64,000 nucleotides of DNA from positions 186,001 to 250,000 of the forward strand of contig JACKMB010000001.1 of assembly GCA_024235615.1 (NCBI GenBank), read 5' to 3'. This document shows positions 19,682-27,483 of this stretch, in pieces (position 1 is the first letter of the stretch; the number at the start of each line of letters is the position of its first letter). Origin of the DNA: Thauera sp. (GTDB lineage Bacteria > Pseudomonadota > Gammaproteobacteria > Burkholderiales > Rhodocyclaceae). A model generated the notes under the pieces. The model searched no databases and had not been told where the DNA came from. It saw only the letters and a program-made list of their open reading frames with translations. A program made the translations under genes and the position numbers.

Positions 19682-20704
19682 TCATCGGTCGGGACACGTC
19701 GTGGTGCAGGTCTGCCGGGGCGCATCGACAGCGGTGGCGGGCAGGTGGTCGCGGGCGGGGATGCCGTGGCGGCGCAACTCCTCGTTCATGCGCGCGGGGT
19801 GGACCACGCGGCGCACGGCCTCGTGCAGCCGGCCCGCCGCAGGGTAGTGGCGCCGCAGCATGCCAAGCCACAGCTTGAGCCGGCCGCAGGCATGCACCGG
19901 CGCCGCGCGCCCCTGCACGCCCTCCCAGTAGCGCAGGATGTGGGGGTGCAGTTCGACCCAGTCGTGCTCGTCGGGCTCGGGGGCGCGCTCGCCGCGGATG
20001 CGGCGCGCGAGCCACGGATCGGACACCGCGCCGCGGCCGATCATCACGTCCTCTGCGGCGGAGACCGCGCGGCAACGCGCCCAGTCAGGCACGCCCCAAA
20101 CCTCGCCGTTGGCCGTCACCGGCACGCGCACCGCGTCGCCGATGCGTGCCACCCACTCCCAGTGGGCGGGCGCGCGGTAGCCCTGATCGCGGGTGCGCGC
20201 ATGCACGACGATGGCCTGCGCGCCGCCTTCGGCGAGCGCCTGCGCGCAGTCGATGGCCTGCGAAGGATCGGCGATGCCGAGACGCATCTTCGCCGTCACG
20301 GGGACGTCGGCGGGCACGGCCGCGCGCACCGCCGCGGCGATGTCGTGCAGCAGGCGCGGGCGGTCGAGCAGCATCGCACCGCCACCGTGGCGGTTCACCA
20401 CCTTGGCTGGGCAGCCGAAGTTGAGGTCGATGCCGTGCGGGCTCAGCGCGGCCAGGCGTGCGGCGTTCCCGGCGAGCAGGTCCGGATCGCTGCCGAGCAG
20501 CTGCACCGCCACCGGCGTGCCCGCGGCGGTGCGGCCGCCGGTGAGGATCTCGGGGCAGATGCGCTCGAACATGCGCCGTGGCAGCAGGGTGCCGGAGACG
20601 CGGACAAACTCCGACACGGCGAGGTCGTAGCCACCGATCGCGGTCAGCACGTCACGCAGCACGAAGTCGGCCACGCCCTCCATCGGCGCGAGCAGCAGGC
20701 GCAC
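19682..20704 (-). CDS. dusC: tRNA-dihydrouridine synthase C
   Basis: 340 residues. It starts MRLLLAPMEGVADFVLRDVL, a DusC-type beginning, and has the FMN-enzyme catalytic signature LNFGCPAKVVNRHGGGAMLL with the active cysteine. Dus enzymes reduce uridine in the tRNA D-loop with FMN and NADPH; DusC targets U16. The C-terminal half is the helical tRNA-binding domain. It is followed closely by trmB and is divergent from rpmE. Confidence 0.92.
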   Translation of the reverse strand: MRLLLAPMEGVADFVLRDVLTAIGGYDLAVSEFVRVSGTLLPRRMFERICPEILTGGRTAAGTPVAVQLLGSDPDLLAGNAARLAALSPHGIDLNFGCPAKVVNRHGGGAMLLDRPRLLHDIAAAVRAAVPADVPVTAKMRLGIADPSQAIDCAQALAEGGAQAIVVHARTRDQGYRAPAHWEWVARIGDAVRVPVTANGEVWGVPDWARCRAVSAAEDVMIGRGAVSDPWLARRIRGERAPEPDEHDWVELHPHILRYWEGVQGRAAPVHACGRLKLWLGMLRRHYPAAGRLHEAVRRVVHPARMNEELRRHGIPARDHLPATAVDAPRQTCTTTCPDR

Positions 20705-20796
20705 GCTGGGTCCCCCTCGGTGGTTGATCAGGGGCGCGATTGTACCGGTCCCACGCCTGAAAACCGCCCGGCGAGGCGCTCGGGCCGTGTTTTTCC

Positions 20797-20825
20797 TTGT
20801 CAGGATCGGCCGGCTGGCTGATAAT
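20797..20825 (+). promoter_or_regulatory. Sigma-70 promoter of rpmE
   Basis: TTGTCA (20797-20802), a 17-base spacer and GATAAT (20820-20825). Five of six bases fit consensus at each box and the spacing is ideal. The leader before the rpmE ATG would be about 53 bases. Confidence 0.7.
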
Positions 20826-20884
20826 GACGCGCTTTACGACACAGGGCGGTCACAACCTCCGCCCGCAAGATTCAGGAAACCACC

Positions 20885-21103
20885 ATGAAAGCGGACATCC
20901 ATCCCAAGTACGCCGACGTCAACGTCACCTGCTCGTGCGGCAACACCTTCGTGACGCGCTCGACCATGGGCAAGCCTCAGTATCACGTCGAAGTGTGCTC
21001 GGCCTGCCACCCGTTCTACACCGGCAAGCAGAAGATCGTCGACACCGCCGGCCGCGTCGAGCGCTTCCGCCAGAAGTACGGCAACGTCCAGCGCGCGAGC
21101 TGA
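20885..21103 (+). CDS. rpmE: 50S ribosomal protein L31 (zinc-binding form)
   Basis: 72 residues, normal length. It starts [20 protein letters not shown] and keeps the zinc cysteines (CSCG and CSAC), so it is the zinc-containing form rather than the zinc-free paralogue. L31 bridges the ribosomal subunits. A near-consensus promoter precedes it and a strong terminator follows, so it is a single-gene unit. Confidence 0.97.
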   Translation: MKADIHPKYADVNVTCSCGNTFVTRSTMGKPQYHVEVCSACHPFYTGKQKIVDTAGRVERFRQKYGNVQRAS

Positions 21104-21167
21104 TCCGCCGCATCGCCGGAATCCTCACCGCCCCGTGCGGTCGCGGCAGGATTCCGCAGACACCGAG

Positions 21168-21193
21168 AAAGGCAGCGCAAGCTGCCTTTTTTT
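21168..21193 (+). terminator. Rho-independent terminator of rpmE
   Basis: GGCAGC-GCAA-GCTGCC forms a six-pair stem followed by seven T (21187-21193), with AAA on the 5' side. It lies 65 bases past the rpmE stop. Confidence 0.9.
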
Positions 21194-21281
21194 GTTGCCC
21201 GTCGCCGGCACGCCTCCCCCGCTCCGCCCTGCCCCTCCGCCGCGCTTGGTCCGCGCAGCCACTCCGACGCACAATGCCCGC

Positions 21282-22940
21282 ATGATCCGCGATCCCGCCA
21301 CGCCCACCCTGTTCCAGCGCCGCGTTTACGGCACGATCGGCCTGACCCTGCTGGTCGGCCTGTACCTGCTCGTCGGCCTGACCTCGCACGACCCCTGGCG
21401 CGGCGACGACGCGCGCCATTTCGGTCCGGTGCTGGCGATGCTGCGCGGTGAGTCCTGGCTGTTTCCGCTGCTTGCCGGCGAGCCCCTGGTGGAGCATCCC
21501 CCGCTCTACTACTGGGTCGCCTCGGCCTTCTCCGCGCTCACCGCTGCCTTTCTGCCCGCGCATGCCGGGGCCCGCCTGGCGAGCGCGTTCTTCGTGGCCC
21601 TCGCGATCTGGTGGCTGGCGCGTGCTGCAGAGGCGCTTCACGGCCGCAGCGCACGGACGCCCGCCGCGCTGCTCGGTCTCGGCACGCTGGGGCTCGTCCT
21701 GCATGCGCACGAGACGCAGCCCCTGCTCGCCCTCTTCGCCATGCTCGCGCTCACCCTGTCCGGCCTCGCGGAGCTGCCCGGGCGGCCGCTCGCTGGCGGC
21801 CTGAAGGCAGGCGTGGGCAGCGGCCTGGCCTTCCTCGCTGCAGGTTTCGGCGGCCTGTGGATGAGCGCCCCACTGCTGCCTCTGGCGATGCTGCTCAGCG
21901 CCGACTGCCGCAGCCCGCGCGCCAGCGGCGCATTGCTGCTCGGTCTGTGCGCCGCCATGACGATCGCCGCGCTTTGGCCGCTGGCGCTGCACCTGCAGCA
22001 ACCCGAACTCCTGGGCCTGTGGCTGCGCAACGAATGGCAGTGGCTCGGCGGGCCGGCGCTGCGCGCCGCGGAACTGCCGCGGCTGCTCGAGCTCGGCGCC
22101 TGGTTCATGTGGCCGCTGTGGCCGCTGGCCCTGTGGGCGCTGTGGCGCGGTCGCCGGCAGGCGGGCGGACTGGCGATCCTGCTGCCGCTCGCAAGCGGCG
22201 TGCTCGCGCTGGCCTGGCTGCTGGCGATCGACGACCTTTCGCAGGCACGCCTGATCCCGCTGGTGCCCGCACTCGCCCTGCTCGCGGCGGGTGGCGTGGC
22301 CAGCCTGCGCCGCGGTGCCGCGAGCGCGCTCGACTGGTTCTCGCTGATGAGCCTGGCGGTGTTCGGCCTTCTGGTCTGGTTGGCATGGAGCGCCCAGGTC
22401 GTCGGCTGGCCGACCGGCCTCGCGCGCCACGTCGCGCGCAACGCTCCCGACTTCGTGCCGCCCGACGCCGACCTGCGCCTGTTCGCGGGCGTGGCGATCA
22501 GCGCGCTGTGGATACTGCTGGTCGCGCGCCTGCCGCGTTCGCCCGCGCGTGCCCCGGCAAACTGGACAATCGGCCTGGTGATGCTGTGGAGCCTCGCGGT
22601 GGTGTTGCTGATGCCCTGGTTCGACCATGGCCGCAGCTACCGCGCGGTGGTGGAGTCGCTCGAGATCGCGGTCCGCGGCGAGCGTGGCGCCCAGGCGAAG
22701 GAATGCATCGCCACCACGGGGCTGCCCGACGCGATGAGGCTGTCGATGGATTACTTCGCGGGCCTGCGCGCGCGCGCCATCGACGCCGACGCCACGCCGT
22801 GCGCGCTGCTGCTGGTGCACGTCGAGCGCCGCGGCCAGGCCGCTGCGCTCGCGCCCGAGTGGGAGACCGTTTGGGAATACCGCCGCGGCGCAGGCAAGCG
22901 CGCCGAGACCTTCCGGCTGCTGCGCCGCGCCGGCGGCTGA
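21282..22940 (+). CDS. GT39/ArnT-like membrane glycosyltransferase
   Basis: 552 residues with about ten to twelve hydrophobic helices. The N-terminal part has the pattern of PMT/ArnT enzymes: a first helix, then HDPWRGDDARHFG with acidic residues in the first periplasmic loop, and EHPPLYYWVASAF. These enzymes use polyprenyl-phosphate sugars as donors in the periplasm. Acceptor (lipid A, protein or other glycan) cannot be told from sequence. The ATG at 21282 begins six codons before the conserved region; the frame upstream overlaps the rpmE terminator and is not coding. Confidence 0.8.
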   Translation: MIRDPATPTLFQRRVYGTIGLTLLVGLYLLVGLTSHDPWRGDDARHFGPVLAMLRGESWLFPLLAGEPLVEHPPLYYWVASAFSALTAAFLPAHAGARLASAFFVALAIWWLARAAEALHGRSARTPAALLGLGTLGLVLHAHETQPLLALFAMLALTLSGLAELPGRPLAGGLKAGVGSGLAFLAAGFGGLWMSAPLLPLAMLLSADCRSPRASGALLLGLCAAMTIAALWPLALHLQQPELLGLWLRNEWQWLGGPALRAAELPRLLELGAWFMWPLWPLALWALWRGRRQAGGLAILLPLASGVLALAWLLAIDDLSQARLIPLVPALALLAAGGVASLRRGAASALDWFSLMSLAVFGLLVWLAWSAQVVGWPTGLARHVARNAPDFVPPDADLRLFAGVAISALWILLVARLPRSPARAPANWTIGLVMLWSLAVVLLMPWFDHGRSYRAVVESLEIAVRGERGAQAKECIATTGLPDAMRLSMDYFAGLRARAIDADATPCALLLVHVERRGQAAALAPEWETVWEYRRGAGKRAETFRLLRRAGG

Positions 22941-22959
22941 GTGCGGGCCCTCGCCGGGC

Positions 22960-23121
22960 TCAGCCGTAGATCTTGCACATCCCCGGCAGCGAAACGGGAT
23001 TGGTGAAATAGCCCAGCACGCTGAAGAACAGCGACAGCAGCGCGAGCACGATCAGCACGCGCCGGTGGCGGCGCGCCCAGGCGAGCAGGCTCCGCAACAG
23101 CGCCGCGGGATCGATCCTCAT
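22960..23121 (-). CDS. Small single-helix membrane protein (hypothetical, 53 residues)
   Basis: A short open frame: MRIDPAALLRSLLAWARRHR, a hydrophobic helix at about 22-39 (VLIVLALLSLFFSVLGYF) and a short tail ending GMCKIYG. A basic segment before the helix predicts N-in orientation. GAGGG lies seven bases before the ATG, and the gene starts 25 bases after the orn stop on the same strand, so co-transcription with orn is likely. I do not recognise a family. The evidence is the ribosome site, the position and the clean membrane helix. Confidence 0.5.
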   Translation of the reverse strand: MRIDPAALLRSLLAWARRHRRVLIVLALLSLFFSVLGYFTNPVSLPGMCKIYG

Positions 23122-23146
23122 GGCAAGACCCTCGTCCGGCGGGTGC

Positions 23147-23695
23147 TCAGGCGAGGCGCAGGAAGTGGTCGCGGTAGTGGCGCAGCTCGGCGATCGACTC
23201 GTGGATGTCGGCGAGTGCGGTGTGGCTGCCCGCCTTCTTCACCCCCGCGTAGATCTCCGGACGCCATCGCCGTGCCAGTTCCTTGAGCGTGGACACGTCG
23301 AGGTTGCGGTAGTGGAACCAGGCCTCGAGCTCGGGCATCCAGCGCGCCAGGAAGCGGCGATCCTGGCACACCGAGTTGCCGCACATCGGCGAGGTGCGCG
23401 CGGGCACATGCTCGCGCAGAAAGGCCAGCACCTGCGCCTCGGCCTCGGCCTCGGACACCGTGGAGGCGCGCACCCGGGCGCTGAGCCCGGACTTGCCGTG
23501 GGTGTTGCGGTTCCAATCGTCCATGCCGTCGAGCACGCTGTCGGGCTGATGGACGGCGATCACCGGCGCTTCGGCGATCACCTCGAGCGCCTCATCGGTG
23601 AGCACGATCGCAATCTCGATGATGCGATCACGGTCGGGTTCGAGGCCGGTCATCTCCATGTCCAGCCATATCAGCGTCTTCGGGTCCTGTGCCAT
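23147..23695 (-). CDS. orn: Oligoribonuclease
   Basis: 182 residues. DEDDh exonuclease: [20 protein letters not shown] with the first Asp/Glu pair, and [13 protein letters not shown] with the catalytic His and last Asp. It degrades 2-5-nucleotide RNA pieces to mononucleotides and finishes pGpG, the breakdown product of cyclic di-GMP; this matters here because two cyclic di-GMP enzymes are encoded in the window. It is divergent from the M48 protease gene, as Orn and M48-type protease genes often are in this group. Confidence 0.97.
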   Translation of the reverse strand: MAQDPKTLIWLDMEMTGLEPDRDRIIEIAIVLTDEALEVIAEAPVIAVHQPDSVLDGMDDWNRNTHGKSGLSARVRASTVSEAEAEAQVLAFLREHVPARTSPMCGNSVCQDRRFLARWMPELEAWFHYRNLDVSTLKELARRWRPEIYAGVKKAGSHTALADIHESIAELRHYRDHFLRLA

Positions 23696-23888
23696 AATCG
23701 TTGCGGCCCTTTTTCGGGGCCTTCCTGCGAAACAATCGAGGGCGCGATTGTGTCACAGATCGTACAGGCTGCCGGTTCCGGCGCGGTGCGATCGAGGCAG
23801 GCCGTCACGGGCGGCGTCGAATGGCAACGCGGGCCGGGCTGCGTGCATGCCGGGAGCCGCAACTTCCATCCACCGCCTGCGCACCGCA

Positions 23889-25175
23889 ATGACCGATTCC
23901 GCCCTCTTCCAGCTCTCGCCGCTCGCCTTGCAGCCCTTCTCCCTGGTGTTCCTGGCCTTCCTGCTCGCCGGCACCATGCTCGGCCTCGGCCTGCTGCACC
24001 GCCACGCCCACCACGTGCGCCGCCATCGCGACGCCGTGCCGCAGCCCTTCGCCGACTCGATCCCGCTGCATTCGCACCAGCGCGCGGCCGACTACACCTT
24101 CGCGCGCGCGCGCCTGTCCGCCATCCACGCCGTGGCCAACGCCGGCTTCGTGCTGCTGCTCACGCTCGGCGGCGGGCTGCAGGCGGTGCACGACGCCTGG
24201 GCCGGCGTTCTGCCCGCAGGCGGGCTCGGCCACGGCGTGGCGCTGCTCGCCAGCCTGGGCGTGCTCGGCTGGCTGTTCGAGCTGCCTTTCGCGCTGCTGC
24301 GCACCTTCGGCATCGAGAAGGCCTTCGGCTTCAACCGCATGACGCCGCGGCTTTACCTCGCCGACACCCTGCGCGAGGCCGCGCTTGCCGCGCTCATCGG
24401 CCTGCCGCTGCTCGGCGGGGTGCTGTGGCTGACGCTGGCGATGGGCGAGCTATGGTGGGCCTGGGTGTGGGCTTTCTGGCTAGGCTTCAACCTGCTCGCG
24501 ATGGTGATCTGGCCGACCTTCATCGCGCCGCTGTTCAACAAATTCACCCCGCTCGCCGATGCTGCGCTGAAGGCGCGCGTCGAGGCCCTGCTCGCACGCT
24601 GCGGCTTCCGCGCCAAGGGCCTGTTCGTGATGGACGGCTCGCGCCGCTCGGCGCACGGCAACGCCTACTTCACCGGCCTGGGCGCCGCCAAGCGCATCGT
24701 GTTCTTCGACACCCTGCTCGACAAGCTCGACGCCGACGAGGTCGAGGCGGTGCTCGCCCACGAACTCGGCCACTTCCATCATCACCACCTGGTGCGCCGC
24801 CTGGCGGTGCTCGCTCCGGCCAGCCTGGGCGTGCTCGCGCTCCTCGGCTGGCTCGCGCAGCAGCCCTGGTTCTTCTCCGGGCTGGGCATGCAGGGCAGCG
24901 ACATGGCGAGCGCGCTCGCCCTCTTCACGCTGGTGCTGCCGGTGTTCAGCTTCCCGCTCGCGCCGGTGCTGAGCCACTGGTCGCGCAAGAACGAGTTCGA
25001 GGCCGACGCCTACGCCGCCCGCCAGGCCGACGCTGGCAAGCTGGTGAGCGCGCTGGTCAAGCTCTACCGCGACAACGCGTCCACGCTGACGCCCGATCCG
25101 CTGTACTCGCGCTTCCACGACTCGCATCCGCCCGCCGCGCTGCGCATCGCGCGCCTGCAGGCGCTGCAGCGGTGA
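23889..25175 (+). CDS. M48-family integral membrane zinc metallopeptidase (Ste24-like)
   Basis: 428 residues. An N-terminal membrane part with several helices is followed by the zinc site HELGH (in LAHELGHFHHHHLV), two more helices and the third zinc ligand in NEFEADAYA. The AHGNAYFTGLG and KRIVFFDTLLDKL stretches are typical of Ste24/CAAX-protease-like M48 enzymes. In bacteria these act in inner-membrane protein quality control. The next gene, rsgA, follows within five bases, so they share a transcript. Start at 23889 chosen because the upstream frame is unlike the family. Confidence 0.9.
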   Translation: MTDSALFQLSPLALQPFSLVFLAFLLAGTMLGLGLLHRHAHHVRRHRDAVPQPFADSIPLHSHQRAADYTFARARLSAIHAVANAGFVLLLTLGGGLQAVHDAWAGVLPAGGLGHGVALLASLGVLGWLFELPFALLRTFGIEKAFGFNRMTPRLYLADTLREAALAALIGLPLLGGVLWLTLAMGELWWAWVWAFWLGFNLLAMVIWPTFIAPLFNKFTPLADAALKARVEALLARCGFRAKGLFVMDGSRRSAHGNAYFTGLGAAKRIVFFDTLLDKLDADEVEAVLAHELGHFHHHHLVRRLAVLAPASLGVLALLGWLAQQPWFFSGLGMQGSDMASALALFTLVLPVFSFPLAPVLSHWSRKNEFEADAYAARQADAGKLVSALVKLYRDNASTLTPDPLYSRFHDSHPPAALRIARLQALQR

Positions 25176-25180
25176 GCCGC

Positions 25181-26125
25181 ATGCGCAAGCGCACCCACGC
25201 CGGCACCATCTCCGAAGGCCGCATCGACGGCCTGGTCGTGGCCGCCTTCGGTCGCCACTACGAGGTCGACACCGCGCGCGGCCGACTGCAGTGCTATCCG
25301 CGCGGCAAGAAGAGCAGCTACGCCTGCGGCGACGAGGTCGAACTCGTGCCCGGCGGCGACGGCCAGGGCGTCATCGAGGCCCTGCACCCGCGGCGCAACC
25401 TGCTGTGGCGGTCGGACGCCTTCCGCGAGAAGCTGATCGCCTCCAACCTCAGCCATCTGGTGATCGTGGTCGCCACCGAGCCGGGCTTCTCCGACCTGCT
25501 GGTGTCGCGCTGCATCGCGGCGGCCGAGAGCCAGGGCATCGTGCCGTTGATCGTGCTCAACAAGGCCGACCTCGCCGAGCGCCTCGAGGCCGCGCGCAGC
25601 CAGCTGGAGCCCTTCCGCAAGCTCGGCTACGAGGTCGTCGAGGTGTCCGCGCTGCAGGGCGCGGATGCGCTGCGCGCCCGCCTCGCCGGCCTGCAGGCGA
25701 TCTTCGTGGGCCAGTCGGGCATGGGCAAATCGACCCTCACCAACGCCATCGTGCCCGAGGCCCGGGCCGCCACCCGCGAGATCTCGGACGCACTCGACTC
25801 CGGCAAGCACACCACGACCTTCGCCCGCCTGTACCGCCTGCCGCTGGAGACGGATGAAGCAGGCGGCGGCTGGCTGATCGACAGCCCCGGCCTGCAGGTC
25901 TTCGGGCTCGCCCACCTCGCGGCGGACGATCTCGCCGAGACCTTCGTCGAGCTGCGTCCCCATCTGGGGCGCTGCCGTTTCCGCGATTGCCGCCACGACA
26001 GCGAGCCGGGCTGCGCGCTGCTCGGCGCGCTCGCGGCCGGCGCCATCCACCCGCGGCGCTGGGAGCATTTCCGCGCCATCCGCAGCGAGATCGCCGAGGC
26101 GCGGCGGCTGAACCCGGGCTGGTAG
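25181..26125 (+). CDS. rsgA: Small ribosomal subunit biogenesis GTPase RsgA
   Basis: 314 residues. An OB-fold (about 1-75) is followed by a circularly permuted GTPase: NKAD (G4) comes before GQSGMGKST (G1) and DSPG (G3). A zinc finger CRFRDCRHDSEPGC closes the protein. RsgA checks late 30S assembly and helps release RbfA. The start could also be the GTG at 25172, which overlaps the TGA of the protease gene as GTGA and adds three residues. Translational coupling with that gene is likely. Confidence 0.95.
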   Translation: MRKRTHAGTISEGRIDGLVVAAFGRHYEVDTARGRLQCYPRGKKSSYACGDEVELVPGGDGQGVIEALHPRRNLLWRSDAFREKLIASNLSHLVIVVATEPGFSDLLVSRCIAAAESQGIVPLIVLNKADLAERLEAARSQLEPFRKLGYEVVEVSALQGADALRARLAGLQAIFVGQSGMGKSTLTNAIVPEARAATREISDALDSGKHTTTFARLYRLPLETDEAGGGWLIDSPGLQVFGLAHLAADDLAETFVELRPHLGRCRFRDCRHDSEPGCALLGALAAGAIHPRRWEHFRAIRSEIAEARRLNPGW

Positions 26126-26228
26126 ACCGCCGTGCGCGGGCGCCTTGCCCGAGCGGGACGACGATCGGGAGCCTCACCTGCCGCGACCGCCCATCGTGCA
26201 CACCCCGCCGCAGCCTGGCGCCGCGTGC

Positions 26229-27215
26229 TCAGGTGCCGAGCAGGAAGTCGCGCACCACGGCGATCTGCGCCGCATCCATCAGCATCGGCGCGTGGCCGAC
26301 CCCGGAAAACTCCACCGTCCGCGCCTGCGGCCCGCGCGTGCCCATCGCCGCCAGCGTGCTCGCCTCGAGCAGGTCGGACTCGGCCCCGCGCAGCGCCAGC
26401 GTCGGGCAGCGGATCGCCTCGTACACCGGCCACAGGTCGATATCGACCGGGACCGGGTTGAGCCGGAAGACCTCGCCCAGGCCGGGGTCGTAGATCATCG
26501 CGTAGCCGCCCTCGGCGTCGTCCATGCGGCGCACCGAATATTCGGTGAGGTGTCGCCACTGCGCGTCGGCGAGCGCGCCGAAGGGCGCGCCCACTTCGCG
26601 GATGTAGGCTTCCGCCGCCGCCAGGTCGGCGAAGCGCGGCGCGCGCCCGACATACTGGCCGATACGGCGCAGCGAGGCGGCGGTGATCACCGGTCCGACA
26701 TCGTTCAACACCATGCGCGTGATCGGCGTGGCGGGCTGGCTCGCGAGCAGCATGCCGATGATGCCGCCCATCGAGGTGCCCACCCAATGCACCTCCTCGA
26801 CGTCGGCACGCGCGATCAGCGTGACCATGTCCGCCACGTACACCGGGAAACCATAGTCCGCCTTGTCCGCCAGCCAGTCGCTGCGCCCGCGCCCGACCAC
26901 GTCCGGGCACACCACCCGGTATTCGCCGGCGAGCGCCCGCGCGAGGTCATCGAAGTCGCGGCCGTTGCGGGTGAGGCCGTGCACGCAGACCAGCACGCGC
27001 GGGTTCTTCGCGTCGCCCCATTCCGTATAGGCCATGTTGTGCAGACCATGCGGCCCGCTGCACAGCACCCGCCGCGCGCGCGGCTGGAGCGGGCTGCCGA
27101 TGGTGGGTTCATGCCCCACGGCAAGCGTTTGCCCCCCCTGCGTCGTATTGCGGTCGGCGGCGGACTCCGCCGCGGACGGGCGGAAGAGCTTCTTGAGCGA
27201 GTCGAGCAGGGACAT
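26229..27215 (-). CDS. Alpha/beta-fold hydrolase
   Basis: 328 residues. The nucleophile elbow GTSMGG, an oxyanion VCVHGLTRNGRDF near the N-terminus and a catalytic His in SGVGHAPML define an alpha/beta hydrolase; the acid is probably the Asp in GAESDLLE. There is no signal peptide, so it is cytoplasmic. The first 70 residues are a variable extension beginning MSLLDSLKKLF. Substrate unknown; esters or lactones are typical. The ATG at 27215 was preferred because residues upstream do not look like protein sequence. No operon partner. Confidence 0.82.
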   Translation of the reverse strand: MSLLDSLKKLFRPSAAESAADRNTTQGGQTLAVGHEPTIGSPLQPRARRVLCSGPHGLHNMAYTEWGDAKNPRVLVCVHGLTRNGRDFDDLARALAGEYRVVCPDVVGRGRSDWLADKADYGFPVYVADMVTLIARADVEEVHWVGTSMGGIIGMLLASQPATPITRMVLNDVGPVITAASLRRIGQYVGRAPRFADLAAAEAYIREVGAPFGALADAQWRHLTEYSVRRMDDAEGGYAMIYDPGLGEVFRLNPVPVDIDLWPVYEAIRCPTLALRGAESDLLEASTLAAMGTRGPQARTVEFSGVGHAPMLMDAAQIAVVRDFLLGT

Positions 27216-27340
27216 GAGGCGCGGGTACTCCGATCGGGCTTCGGGTGACTGCAAGTCTAGCCCGAAGCGAGGCGGCCGGGACGCATGAACAGGATGATCC
27301 GGCCGTGCACGCATCGCGTTGCGCACCGCCGTCTTCGCGC

Positions 27341-27415
27341 CTGCCGCCGCTCCTCAACAAGAAAATCGAAGCCGCCCCGCCTCCTGTAGGAGCGCCGGCA
27401 GGCGCGAAGGCGGCG
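27341..27415. repeat. REP pair
   Basis: Inverted half TCTTCGCGCCTGCCGCCGCT (near 27341) and forward half TGTAGGAGCGCCGGCAGGCG (near 27387), same family as the arrays. One pair only, between the hydrolase and comEC. Confidence 0.7.
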
Positions 27416-27483
27416 CCCGGAACCGGCACGCGCGTCGGCTCCTCGACGCCCTTTTGCCTGCCGTCACCCATTCCTCTCCGGCC

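Noticed and set aside
22981-23116. Possible coding by the plus strand opposite the small orn-linked gene
   Set aside because: Plus-strand frames here have no ribosome site and give Arg/Ser-rich products. The minus-strand frame has a clean membrane helix and a start signal.
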